This document shows positions 24,186 through 32,361 of a DNA stretch of 64,000 bases, one piece after another. Position 1 is the first letter of the stretch, and each line of letters starts with the position of its first letter. Location: positions 868,001-932,000 of the forward strand of contig NZ_JAPDNQ010000001.1 of the NCBI RefSeq assembly GCF_025989145.1, in the 5' to 3' direction. Both the position numbers and the translations under genes were made by a program. Source of the DNA: Microbacterium sp. SSM24. GTDB taxonomy: Bacteria; Actinomycetota; Actinomycetes; Actinomycetales; Microbacteriaceae. A model generated the notes under the pieces. That model was not told the origin of the DNA. It searched no databases and was given only the letters and a program-made list of their open reading frames with translations.

Positions 24186-25841
24186 TCACTTACCGCCGAG
24201 GTGCAGCGCCCACGGGCTGCTGTACGCAGCGACGGAGGTGACGACTCCGGTCAGATCCTTGTTGATGTACGTGAGCTGGTAGGCGCCGGCGAGGGTCACC
24301 TGCAGGTAGTCAGGTGCGAAGATCTCCTGCGCGGCGACGAACTCGTTCGCGGCGGTCTCGGCGTCGACCGCGTTGCGGGCGGCCGTCATGTGCGCCGTCA
24401 CGTCGGGGTTGTCGTACCCGCTCCAGTTGAAGATGCCGCCGAGCTGCTCGGGAAGGAGGAACAGCGACGGGTAGCCGATCACTCCGGGGGTCTCGAGGTA
24501 GCCCTGCGTCGCCACGAAGTCGACGCCTTCGCGCTTGCTCGGGTCGTAGAAGAGCGCCCCGAAGTCGGATGCCTGCATCTCGTTGATCTCGATATCGAGG
24601 CCGATCTCCTTGCCCGCGCTCTGGATGATCGCAGCGGTCTGCTGGAACTGCGGAGCCCCCGCCACCACGGCGAGCACGAGCGGCACGCTGACGTCCTCGC
24701 CGCTCTCCTCGACGAGCTTCTTCGCGGCCTCGATGTCGACCTCGGGCGTGGCGAGCGCGTCATAGCCGGCCTGGTAGATGTCGGCCTCTTCCATCGACTG
24801 GAAGGAGAACTCCGGCACCAGGGTCTTCTGCACGTAGCCGAGCCCGTTCACGACCGTCTCGAGGTACTTCTCCCGGTCGATCGCCAGGTTGAGCGCCTGC
24901 CGGATCTTCGGGTTGGCTGCGGCACTGGTGGAGGATGCCGGACCGAAGCTGTACGACGAGGTCGAATGGCCCACGACCAGCGTGCCCGCGCCGTCGCCCT
25001 CGAAGGCCGCGCGGGAGGTCGGCGGCACGTTGATGGCGCCGTCGATCTCGCCCTGCGTGAGAGCGGTGGCGAGCGTGGAGCCGTCGGAGACGAACGTGTA
25101 GGTGAGCTCCTTCACGAGCGGCGCGCCGTTCCAGTAGTCCTCGTTCGCCGTCGTGACGATGTCGCTGCCGGGTGTCCAGCCGCCGTCTTCGAGCTTGTAC
25201 GGTCCGGTGCACATGAGGCCGCCGTCCGAGGTGCCGACGGCTTCGCCGACCTTCTCGCCGAAGGCCTTCTGCATGACGGCGCCCCCTTGCCCCGCGAGCG
25301 CATCGCGGAACGTGGAGTCGGGGGCGACGAAGCGCACGGTCACCTCGTTCGGTCCCGTGGCCACGATGCCGACGGCGGGATCCGGCACGACGAGGGCGAA
25401 CGCGCCGTACCACTGCGAGGCGGGGTTCGTGCTCTGCTGCAGGCTGTAGACCACGTCCTCGGCGGTCACGGGGCTGCCGTCCCAGAACGTGACGTCGTCG
25501 CGCAGGGTGATCACGAACGTGGTCGGGTCGACGAACTCCGCGGTCTCGGCGATGCCGGGCTCGATGGAGAAGTCGGGCTGGAGCGACAGCAGGTTGTCGC
25601 ACAGGTTGGGGATGATGAGGTTGGCCGAGTTCGCCGGGTTCAGCGTGGCCGGCTCGCCCTCGGCGATCGCCCAGGTGACCTCGTCGACGGGCTGCGTGCC
25701 CGCGGGCTGGGCGTCGACGAGGGTGATCTCGTCGTTGCCGGCGCCGTCGTCGCTGCCGCCGCCGTCTCGGGGCGCGCAGGCGGTGAGCACGAGCAGCGAT
25801 GCGCAGGCGACAGCGGCTGCGGCGATTCCGATTCTCTTCAT
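24186..25841 (-). CDS. ABC transporter substrate-binding lipoprotein (SBP_bac_5, peptide/opine type)
   Basis: A 551-residue extracytoplasmic binding protein. The lipoprotein signal ends in the lipobox LTAC, with the lipidated Cys at about residue 22, then a Gly/Asp/Ser-rich linker. The family-5 fold has VTWAIAEGEPATLNPAN near the N-terminus and the conserved FVITLRDDVTFWDGSPVTAEDVVYSL region, given here only as landmarks. Family 5 proteins bind di- or oligopeptides, nickel-chelates, opines and some glycosides. The hydrolases around it suggest an amide- or ester-bearing ligand, but the ligand is not deducible. Confidence 0.92.
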   Translation of the reverse strand: MKRIGIAAAAVACASLLVLTACAPRDGGGSDDGAGNDEITLVDAQPAGTQPVDEVTWAIAEGEPATLNPANSANLIIPNLCDNLLSLQPDFSIEPGIAETAEFVDPTTFVITLRDDVTFWDGSPVTAEDVVYSLQQSTNPASQWYGAFALVVPDPAVGIVATGPNEVTVRFVAPDSTFRDALAGQGGAVMQKAFGEKVGEAVGTSDGGLMCTGPYKLEDGGWTPGSDIVTTANEDYWNGAPLVKELTYTFVSDGSTLATALTQGEIDGAINVPPTSRAAFEGDGAGTLVVGHSTSSYSFGPASSTSAAANPKIRQALNLAIDREKYLETVVNGLGYVQKTLVPEFSFQSMEEADIYQAGYDALATPEVDIEAAKKLVEESGEDVSVPLVLAVVAGAPQFQQTAAIIQSAGKEIGLDIEINEMQASDFGALFYDPSKREGVDFVATQGYLETPGVIGYPSLFLLPEQLGGIFNWSGYDNPDVTAHMTAARNAVDAETAANEFVAAQEIFAPDYLQVTLAGAYQLTYINKDLTGVVTSVAAYSSPWALHLGGK

Positions 25842-25895
25842 GCTGGTGTTCCGTTCGGATCGGGTGGTGCGGTTGGGTGGTGAATTCGGGTGGGG

Positions 25896-26357
25896 TTACT
25901 GCAGGAGGAAGACCCGGATGGCGACGTGGCCGTCGTCGTCCCGGGCCATGCCGACGAACTGGTTCTCAGCGAGCCAGCGGTGGGCGGGAGCATCCGTCTG
26001 GAAGACCGGAGCGGTGCGGAAGTAGAGCCCCGCTTCGTCCTCGGGGATGTCCTCGCCGTTCTCCATCCGAGCGAGCTGCTCGGCCGTTGCGCGGAAGTAT
26101 CCGCGGTTCAGGATGTCGATCACGGCGCCGTCGTCGGCCCGGAGCAGGTAGCGCGCCTCGAGCTGCGCCGTGCCGAAGCGCTCGACGGCCCAGTCGCCGC
26201 CGCCGCTGAGCACCTCGCCGTTGAGGCGGGGACCGACCACCGTGCCGCCGGAGACGGGGGTGAAGGAGAGCTTCTCCTCGGGACCGCGGCCGATCTCGTA
26301 GTGCGGGTCGATCCGGGCGCGGATCTCGAAGACGAACTCCAGGGTGGGCTCGAGCAT
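25896..26357 (-). CDS. DUF3237 protein (second copy in the cluster)
   Basis: A 153-residue DUF3237 member: LEFVFEIRARIDPHYEIG at the start, GEVLSGGGDWAVERFG, ARYLLRADDGAVIDI and a final ENQFVGMARDDDGHVAIRVF. It resembles the 20126-20605 protein over its whole length but is clearly diverged. The start ATG shares a base with the stop of the upstream CocE-type hydrolase gene (TGATG), so the two are translationally coupled. An extended upstream frame is rejected because it is Arg/Pro-rich and lies antisense inside the hydrolase gene. Confidence 0.85.
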   Translation of the reverse strand: MLEPTLEFVFEIRARIDPHYEIGRGPEEKLSFTPVSGGTVVGPRLNGEVLSGGGDWAVERFGTAQLEARYLLRADDGAVIDILNRGYFRATAEQLARMENGEDIPEDEAGLYFRTAPVFQTDAPAHRWLAENQFVGMARDDDGHVAIRVFLLQ

Positions 26358-28024
26358 CACGACAGGTCTCCTTCGAGGACGGTGAGGGTCAGCGAGAAGG
26401 CGTCGGTGCCGCCGAGGACGAGGGACTGGGTGTTCGCGAGCGTCTCGCCCCACGTCCAGGGGTCGGCGCCGGTGCCGGTCTGCGGCAGGAACTCGGGATA
26501 GTCGCTGCTGCTGACGTGCACGCGCAGCCGGTGCCCGGCCTGCAGTCGGTAGCCGATCTGCCCGAGATCGAGGTCGAGCGTCTCGGGACGGCCGGCATCC
26601 CGGAGCTGGAGCTGACCGCGGGCGATGCGCAGGGCGGTCCCGTCGGGCGCGACATCCAGCAGCCGCACGAAGAAGTCCATGACCGGCCCGTCCGACGACA
26701 CCCGCGCGCGGGCTGTCACGGGACCCGCCAGGTCGATGTCGGCGCCGAGCGGCGCAGACTCGAAGCGCAGCACGTCCGCGCGGTCGCCGATCGCCGCCTC
26801 GTCGGGCTTGTAGAGCAGGAACGAGAAGGCATCCGGAACGCTCGACGGGACGAGGTCGGCCGGGTCGTGCACCCAGTGCGCGGTCGCGGCCGACTCCGGT
26901 CGCGACGGCGCGAGCTCACCCGCCTCGGTCGCGAACAGCTCGACCGCGCGCGTCCCCTCCGGCGGCCACGACGCGCTCTCGCGCATTCCCGTCGTGCCAC
27001 CGAGGTTCCACGCGACGCGCGGGATGTCGGCCGGAGACCCGTTCCCCCGAACGAACACCTCGAAGAAGGCGAGCGTCGGGTCGAGGGTGCGCGGCAGGAG
27101 CGCGCGGATCTGCTCCTCGCTGCGGTCCTCCACGCGATCGTCGTCGTCGTCGAGCAGCTCGAAGCTCTCGTGGTCCATCGGCTCGATGCGCAGGTAGTGG
27201 TGCGCGTCCCAGTTCGGGCGCTCCTTGATCCGCTCGACGTCGGCCCACGACAGCGGCGCGCAGTTGTCCCACCAGCCGATGGTGTGCAGCACGGGCACCG
27301 AGCGACCCGCGAACGGGTCGCCCTCCGGGAAGCGGGGCAGGTGGACCGGGCGCGGGTACCACTGGTCGTACGAGAGACCGCGGTAGCCGACCTGGGCGAT
27401 GAACTCCTCGGCCTGCGCGGCGAAATCGCGACGGGACCAGTCCGGCTCCCACAGCACCATGTCGTTGTCGAAGAATTGGGTGAGCGGGTACATGAAGGTC
27501 ACGCCCCACTCGACCGGGCGGGTGCGCTCGGCGCCGTCGCGACGCACCGGCTCCCCGAGCCCGGTGCCGGTGACGCGAGGCGAGATCGCCTTGAGCGCCG
27601 GATGCCCGCTGGCGGCCGCCGCCCACTGGGTGTAGCCGTAGTAGCTGTCGCCCCACATCGCGACGCGGCCATTGGACCACGGCTGCCGGATGATCCACTC
27701 GATCGTCGCGTGGCCGTCGTCGACCTCGTTGACGAAGAGCAGCGCGTCGCCGCCGGAGCGGAACTTGCCCCGCACGTCCTGCGCGACGACGCGGTAGCCG
27801 TGCTTCGTGAAGTACTCCGCGACCAGGGGGATGAAGCAGTACACGCCCGACTTGTCGTAGGGCAGGCGGATGAGCACGGTGTCGCCGGGGGTGTCGTCGG
27901 CGTCGTCGGGTGCGCCGGGGAGGTAGATGTCGGTGGCGAGGAGCACGCCGTCGTCCGCGCGAACCCGCGCCGGGAACGAGAGCGGACTCTCCGGCATCGG
28001 GGGGATTCGCACAACCTCAGGCAT
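26357..28024 (-). CDS. CocE/NonD-family alpha/beta hydrolase
   Basis: A 555-residue hydrolase. The N-terminal S15/CocE peptidase domain (about 10-330) contains the nucleophile elbow MWGDSYYGYTQW with catalytic Ser in G-D-S-Y-Y-G (about residue 125), and a late acid/His pair in the DHESFELLDD region. The C-terminal beta-jelly-roll domain (about 345-555) carries GYRLQAGHRLRVHVSSSDYPEF. The family includes cocaine esterase, X-Pro dipeptidyl peptidase and glutaryl-7-ACA acylase. No signal peptide is visible, so it acts in the cytosol on an imported ester or amide. ATG 28024 follows GGAAGGA; it is the first gene of the minus-strand operon. Confidence 0.88.
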   Translation of the reverse strand: MPEVVRIPPMPESPLSFPARVRADDGVLLATDIYLPGAPDDADDTPGDTVLIRLPYDKSGVYCFIPLVAEYFTKHGYRVVAQDVRGKFRSGGDALLFVNEVDDGHATIEWIIRQPWSNGRVAMWGDSYYGYTQWAAAASGHPALKAISPRVTGTGLGEPVRRDGAERTRPVEWGVTFMYPLTQFFDNDMVLWEPDWSRRDFAAQAEEFIAQVGYRGLSYDQWYPRPVHLPRFPEGDPFAGRSVPVLHTIGWWDNCAPLSWADVERIKERPNWDAHHYLRIEPMDHESFELLDDDDDRVEDRSEEQIRALLPRTLDPTLAFFEVFVRGNGSPADIPRVAWNLGGTTGMRESASWPPEGTRAVELFATEAGELAPSRPESAATAHWVHDPADLVPSSVPDAFSFLLYKPDEAAIGDRADVLRFESAPLGADIDLAGPVTARARVSSDGPVMDFFVRLLDVAPDGTALRIARGQLQLRDAGRPETLDLDLGQIGYRLQAGHRLRVHVSSSDYPEFLPQTGTGADPWTWGETLANTQSLVLGGTDAFSLTLTVLEGDLS

Positions 28025-28091
28025 GTCATTCCTTCCACATCGCGGCGGCGTCGCCGGCGTTGAGACCACACGTTATGCATCGATTTCAAGT

Positions 28092-28107
28092 TAGTCAAGT
28101 CCGACTA
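28092..28107. promoter_or_regulatory. Candidate TetR operator
   Basis: Inverted repeat TAGTC-AAGTCC-GACTA in a conspicuously AT-rich patch of the 163-bp divergent region between the CocE-type hydrolase and the TetR gene. A TAGAAT (28111-28116) that could serve as a -10 element for the TetR gene follows immediately, so a bound dimer would cover the promoter. Confidence 0.45.
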
Positions 28108-28187
28108 GACTAGAATTAACCGCGTCGTTACAATCGCCGAAGAGGTCGTGCGTTTCCGCCGACGCCTGGCCGAGAGGAGCACCGCCG

Positions 28188-28760
28188 ATGGCACGCCCAT
28201 CCGTCGCCGTGGAGCGTCGCGAGCAGATCCTGGACGCGACACTGACCACGATCGCCGAGCACGGCATCCGCGGCGCCACCCTCGACCGCATCGCCGACAC
28301 CGCCGGCATGTCCCGCGGCCACGTGCGGCACTTCGTGGGCAACCGCGACCGGCTGCTCCTCGACACCGCGGTCGCGGTGTTCGCCGACGAGAGCGGTGAG
28401 CCCGGCTCGATCCTCCCCCCGGATGTCGCCGACATCGACGGAGCCCTGGACTACCTCTTCGGTGTGCCGTTCCTGTCCCCCGACCGCGAGAACGCGGTCG
28501 TGCTGGGCCTCGTGGAGCTCTCGCGCACGACGCCCGAGATCGCCGACGTGCTCACCACCTCGTACACGGCGACCCGCACACAGCTGGCGCAGCTCGTGGC
28601 CCAGGAGCATCCGGATGCCCCAGCCGACGCCTGTCTCACGGTCGCGTACGGCGTGCTCACCTGCGCACTCGGCTCGGTCTTCCTCGGCGACTTCGACGCC
28701 GACCCGGGGCGCATGGTCCATTCCCGCGCCGCCGCCGAGGCGCTCCTCGCCTCGCTCTGA
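28188..28760 (+). CDS. TetR-family regulator
   Basis: A 190-residue TetR-type repressor. The N-terminal HTH domain spans about residues 8-55 (EQILDATLTTIAEHG then RIADTAGMSRGHVRHFV), followed by an all-helical ligand-binding domain. It is divergent from the CocE/DUF3237/ABC/amidohydrolase operon and probably represses it until the transported compound, or a product of it, binds. ATG follows GAGAGGAG. Ligand unknown. Confidence 0.9.
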   Translation: MARPSVAVERREQILDATLTTIAEHGIRGATLDRIADTAGMSRGHVRHFVGNRDRLLLDTAVAVFADESGEPGSILPPDVADIDGALDYLFGVPFLSPDRENAVVLGLVELSRTTPEIADVLTTSYTATRTQLAQLVAQEHPDAPADACLTVAYGVLTCALGSVFLGDFDADPGRMVHSRAAAEALLASL

Positions 28761-28892
28761 CGAGCGGCCCGACCGCGCGCGGCGAGTCAGGTCCCCTGCG
28801 CGAGCAGGCAAGCGCGATGTCTGCGCCCGCGCCGAAAGTCGTCAGGATCCGGGGGTCTCACGTTCTCGAGGGACGTGCGCTCCGGCGGCGCG

Positions 28893-29114
28893 TCAGCCCT
28901 CGGAACGCGTCGGGCGTTCGGCCTTCACCCGCTTCTTCGCCTCCCGCTCGGCCAGCACCGGCACGAAGTCGCGGACCTTCGCCGACGTCATCTCCCCGCG
29001 GACCTCGTCCACGATCGCGGAGATGCGCTCGGGCGGGACGTCGGGATACTTCTCGGTCAGACGGACGAGGATCTCGCGGAACGCGGTGTCCTCATCGATG
29101 CCCTTCTCGGCCAC
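28893..29114 (-). CDS. Small three-helix-bundle dimerisation-type protein
   Basis: A 73-residue charged protein predicted to be helical. The sequence REILVRLTEKYPDVPPERI, then a spacer and VRDFVPVLAEREAKKRVKAE, matches the recurrent actinobacterial small protein often labelled three-helix bundle dimerisation domain: E/DxxVxxLxxxFPxVP...RDYVPVLVEHxAxxRL. Function is not established; such proteins occur as stand-alone genes. No operon partner: 133 bp to the TetR gene and 154 bp to the next minus-strand gene. Confidence 0.65.
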   Translation of the reverse strand: MAEKGIDEDTAFREILVRLTEKYPDVPPERISAIVDEVRGEMTSAKVRDFVPVLAEREAKKRVKAERPTRSEG

Positions 29115-29267
29115 GACCCCTCCTCATGCTCGGTGACCGAAGGCTACTCCGTGATGGTGAACGTGTCGCCGACGTCGCGCCGGTGACGACCGCGAGAGAG
29201 ACCTCGTGCGCGTCGAGGGGCTCGAGAACGTGATGCGGGAGTCTCAGCGGGCGAGACGCGGCGAGTT

Positions 29268-29525
29268 CTATCGCTGTTCTGGCCGACCGAACCTTCGGGC
29301 CACCAGATTGGTCACCGCCTCGACAAGCGCCTGGTCGCCGGGCTCGACTCCCGGGTCGAACTCGATGCCTCCGCGCAGAGGAGCGGCATGGATGTCGAAC
29401 AGCTTCAGGATCTCGCTGGCCCGCTCTGCGTATCCCTCGACCTCCATGGTCATCGAGACTCGCACCGGGATCTGATCGGCGATCCGAGAGATCTCGGCGG
29501 GATCGACGTCCGCGCGCTCAATCAT
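29268..29525 (-). CDS. Hypothetical small protein downstream of a secreted protein
   Basis: An 85-residue cytosolic protein with no recognised family. It is acidic and predicted mainly helical (EGYAERASEILKLFDI; DQALVEAVTNLVARRF). Its ATG overlaps the end of the preceding secreted-protein gene by 8 nt, so the two are co-translated and possibly act together, for example as producer and partner or immunity protein. Codon use is less G+C-biased than in neighbouring catabolic genes, which hints at acquisition. Confidence 0.55.
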   Translation of the reverse strand: MIERADVDPAEISRIADQIPVRVSMTMEVEGYAERASEILKLFDIHAAPLRGGIEFDPGVEPGDQALVEAVTNLVARRFGRPEQR

Positions 29526-29856
29526 TGAGAACCGTCCCTCCGGCGCTCATGCATCCGTCCCTCTGGGTGAGGATGTTTCCCGCGCTGTAGATCTTCCATT
29601 TCACGCTGCGGGACGAGTACTTGTAGAAGTGATCCGTCGCTGTGGGCGAGGTGTAGACCACCAGCGAGCCGTTGTAGAACTTCAGCTGCGCAGCGTTCTC
29701 TACGGCGGCTCGCACGTAGACGACTTGGCCGGTAGCGCAGGTCCGCGAACCTTGGACGGTCGTCGCGTCTGCATATGCTGCTCCACTGACGCCGTTCAGC
29801 GCAATCGCGAGCCCAACACAGGCACCCGCAATGAGCCGAAGAGGGTAGTTCGTCAT
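29518..29856 (-). CDS. Small secreted protein, unknown function
   Basis: A 112-residue precursor: n-region MTNYPLRLIAG, hydrophobic core ACVGLAIALNGVSG and a likely signal-peptidase site after AAYA, leaving a mature chain of about 83 residues. It has two cysteines that could pair (CATGQVVYV near the front and DGCMSAGG near the end) and a Tyr/Ser/Thr-rich middle. ATG 29856 is preferred over an upstream ATG because the signal peptide starts there and an AAAGAAG site precedes it. Size and architecture resemble lactococcin-972-like or other small exported actinobacterial proteins, but no sequence match is claimed. G+C is visibly lower than in the surroundings. Confidence 0.6.
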   Translation of the reverse strand: MTNYPLRLIAGACVGLAIALNGVSGAAYADATTVQGSRTCATGQVVYVRAAVENAAQLKFYNGSLVVYTSPTATDHFYKYSSRSVKWKIYSAGNILTQRDGCMSAGGTVLND

Positions 29857-30191
29857 CTTCTTTGTCCGTTCCCCGGGGGGATGTATCGACGAGTCTCCCC
29901 GCCGACCGCACAAGGGTCAACCACGACGCGAGGAGAAATGAGCCTCAGCGCCCGCAGCCCTTCGCCATCGTCGATGCGGGCTCTTCGACTCGCCAAGACG
30001 GGCCGAGTCCTAGCCGGAGTTCGCGACGTCACCCCGGCGAGACGTCGACCCTATAGGCAGGCTCGGACTCCATGAGGTGGACAGGCAGACGTTCGAGCGC
30101 ACCGAGAAGCCGAGCGCCGATGTGTACCGGCAGGTCGTGCAGCGCTACCGGTCAGACGTCGGCGCCTGACGGGGGCCCGACCGGGCACCCA
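29857..30191. other. 335-bp intergenic stretch with a short coding-like tail
   Basis: No gene of confidence. A plus-strand frame ending at TGA 30167-30169 reads DRQTFERTEKPSADVYRQVV and a few more residues, starting from GTG 30077. It has natural amino-acid composition but no recognised family and no convincing ribosome-binding site, so it could be a relic of a larger gene. The rest appears non-coding. Confidence 0.3.
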
Positions 30192-31427
30192 CTAGCGGCT
30201 GACGAGTGCGCGGCGCGTGACGAGTCGGTTCAGTCGCTCGGACATGAGCACGCCCAGCACCACGAGTACGGCGAGGAAGAGCGGGAAGATCCACATGCCC
30301 ACCCAGGCGGAGACCACGCCGAAGAGGGGTGGGGCGAAGGTGGAGCCGGTGTAGGCCGCGGCCATCTGGATGCCGATGATCGCCTGCGAGTTGCGTCGGC
30401 CGAAGTTCACCGGAGTGGAGTGGATGATGGCCGGGTAGATCGGCGCGCATCCGAGCCCGGCGAGCACGAGCCCGGCGAGCGCGAGCACGTCCGTCGGCAG
30501 CGGGACGGCCAGGAGGACGATGCCGAGGCCGACGGTCGCGAAGCCGCCGCGGATCATCAGCCTGTCCCCGACCCTGTCGGCGACGAAGCCCGCCAGGAAT
30601 CTCCCGGCGGTGATGCCCAGCAGGAACAGCGCACCGAAGGCCGCCGCGGTGGCAGGCGCTACTCCGCGGTCGGCGACGAGGTACGTCGATGCCCACAGGA
30701 TCGCTGTGCTCTCCAGCGCGCAGTAGGCGAAGAAGGCGGTGAGGATGAACATCACGCCGGGGATCCGAAGCGCCTGCATGAGCGGTACATGGCCGGCTCC
30801 TCGCCCTGCGGGCTCGTCGACGTCCTGATCCCCATCGGCCGCCGGGTCGGCCGCTGCCGCACCACTCGGCACGATGGGGTTCACCTTGCCCCACAGCGGG
30901 ATGCTGAGGAGAAGCGCGAAGGTGAGGACCGCCTGGATGATCCCGACGATGAGGTAGGCGCTCGACCAGCCCATCCCTGACGACAGCGTGTAGCCCATGA
31001 TGAACGGGCTGATCGATGCGCCGAGCCCCCAGCATGCGTGGAGCCAGTTCATGTGCCGCGCGGCGTAGTGGAGCGCCACATAGTTGTTGAGCGCCGCATC
31101 GACCGCGCCGGCGCCCAGGCCGAAGGGGATCGCCCACAGGCACAGCATCCAGAACGAGTCGCTCAGGGAGAAGCCCACCAGCGCCGCGGCGGTCATCCCG
31201 ACGCTCACCGCGGTCACGACGCCGACGCTGAATCGTCGGGTGATTCGCTCGGAGGCGAGGCTCGACACGATCGTGCCGAATGCGATGATCATCGACAGGA
31301 TCCCGGCGAACGCGACCGGCACGCCCAGACTCTGGTGCATGACCGGCCAGCCGGCGCCCACGAGGGAGTCGGGCAGTCCGAGGCTGATGAAGGCGACGTA
31401 GATGATCGCCAGGAGGAGCGAGTACAC
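30192..31427 (-). CDS. MFS transporter
   Basis: A 411-residue major facilitator protein with about 12 membrane helices in two halves, split by a hydrophilic loop at about 195-220 (AAADPAADGDQDVDEPAGRG). The motif-A-like loop after helix 2 reads SERITRRFSVG and its second-half counterpart ADRVGDRLMIRGG. The general pattern resembles the sugar/fucose-permease-like (FHS/FucP or YbjJ-type) branch, but no substrate can be named. It stands alone: 154 bp upstream and 335 bp downstream without genes. Confidence 0.85.
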   Translation of the reverse strand: MYSLLLAIIYVAFISLGLPDSLVGAGWPVMHQSLGVPVAFAGILSMIIAFGTIVSSLASERITRRFSVGVVTAVSVGMTAAALVGFSLSDSFWMLCLWAIPFGLGAGAVDAALNNYVALHYAARHMNWLHACWGLGASISPFIMGYTLSSGMGWSSAYLIVGIIQAVLTFALLLSIPLWGKVNPIVPSGAAAADPAADGDQDVDEPAGRGAGHVPLMQALRIPGVMFILTAFFAYCALESTAILWASTYLVADRGVAPATAAAFGALFLLGITAGRFLAGFVADRVGDRLMIRGGFATVGLGIVLLAVPLPTDVLALAGLVLAGLGCAPIYPAIIHSTPVNFGRRNSQAIIGIQMAAAYTGSTFAPPLFGVVSAWVGMWIFPLFLAVLVVLGVLMSERLNRLVTRRALVSR

Positions 31428-31581
31428 GGAGAGTGCGCTGCCTTTCGTCAGGACGCCTGGGCACGGCGATCACTGGTGCGCCGCACGAGGATCAGACTAA
31501 CCAGGTGGAGCGGGCCGTCTCTCGCAGCACCGGCGGCACGCTCAGCCGGGATGAGGCGTCGAGACGCGTCTGACGATCGTG

Positions 31582-32361
31582 TCAGGTGCTCTCGCGCAGT
31601 GGCGCCTCCACGTCGTGGGTCGGCTCCGCGCGGCTCGCGGCCGTCGCCGCCGGCGCCCCGCCGATGAGCTCGGTCGCCTGACGGCGGAGGAACCCGGCAT
31701 AACCGCCCGGGGTTCGCCCCACCGACCTTCCCGAGGTGATCACCTCGGCGCCGTCGTCTCCGAGGATCGCCGCCCCTCGCGCCCGGCACCGGGCGACGAG
31801 GTCGACGTCCTCGTGCTCGCCGATCGACGCGAACCCTCCCGCGCGGAGGTAGGTGCGCGCTCGCACGCCGAGGTTCGCCCCGTGGACGTTGCGGTTCCGC
31901 CTTCCCGTGGCGTGCGTCTGCAGCCATCGTTCCCGCTGGATCGGGAGGATGTCGTCGAAGTCCGGTCGCACCGTGCCCAGGTAGACGTCCGCCGTGCGGG
32001 CGATCGCGCGATGGTGGATGAGCCAATGCGCAGGCACGCGCGAATCGGCGTCGGTGTTCGCGAGCCAGATCCGCTCGGCCGGCACACCGGCGAGCGCACG
32101 AAGGCCCTCATCCACGCCGAGGCGACGGGCGCCCCCGACGCGGACGTCATGGCACTCGATCAGGGGGAAATCGAACCCCGCTGCGATGTCGCGCGAAGCA
32201 TCCGTGCAGGCATCCAGCACGATCCGCACCTCGCACGTCAGGTCTGCTTCGCGGGCGGTCGCCACCGCCGAGGTGAGTGCGCGCAGGCAGCGTCCGAGCA
32301 ACTCGGCCTCGTTGCGAACGGGGACGACGACGACCATCGCCTCGACGGGAAGGGGCCTCAT
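31582..32361 (-). CDS. Glycosyltransferase family 2 protein
   Basis: A 259-residue GT-A-fold glycosyltransferase. AMVVVVPVRNEAELLGRCLRA (about 8-28) starts the nucleotide-sugar fold, RIVLDACTDAS follows, and NTDADSRVP (about 100-108) has the D-x-D metal site. NVHGANLGVRARTYLRAGG and EHEDVDLVAR fit the acceptor side with the E-D-x-D catalytic region. No transmembrane helix is evident. The ATG overlaps the PIG-L/methyltransferase stop by 4 nt. As the last gene of a three-gene coupled cluster it likely adds a sugar to the same small molecule or lipid its neighbours modify. Confidence 0.87.
   Translation of the reverse strand: MRPLPVEAMVVVVPVRNEAELLGRCLRALTSAVATAREADLTCEVRIVLDACTDASRDIAAGFDFPLIECHDVRVGGARRLGVDEGLRALAGVPAERIWLANTDADSRVPAHWLIHHRAIARTADVYLGTVRPDFDDILPIQRERWLQTHATGRRNRNVHGANLGVRARTYLRAGGFASIGEHEDVDLVARCRARGAAILGDDGAEVITSGRSVGRTPGGYAGFLRRQATELIGGAPAATAASRAEPTHDVEAPLREST

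Noticed and set aside
28893..29114. Antitoxin of a toxin-antitoxin pair
   Set aside because: Resembles the stand-alone three-helix-bundle protein and has no adjacent toxin-like gene.
29121..29220. Short minus-strand coding-like end (RRDVGDTFTITE then stop)
   Set aside because: Only about 12 natural-looking residues; upstream the frame becomes Arg/Ser-rich with no start, so evidence is too thin.
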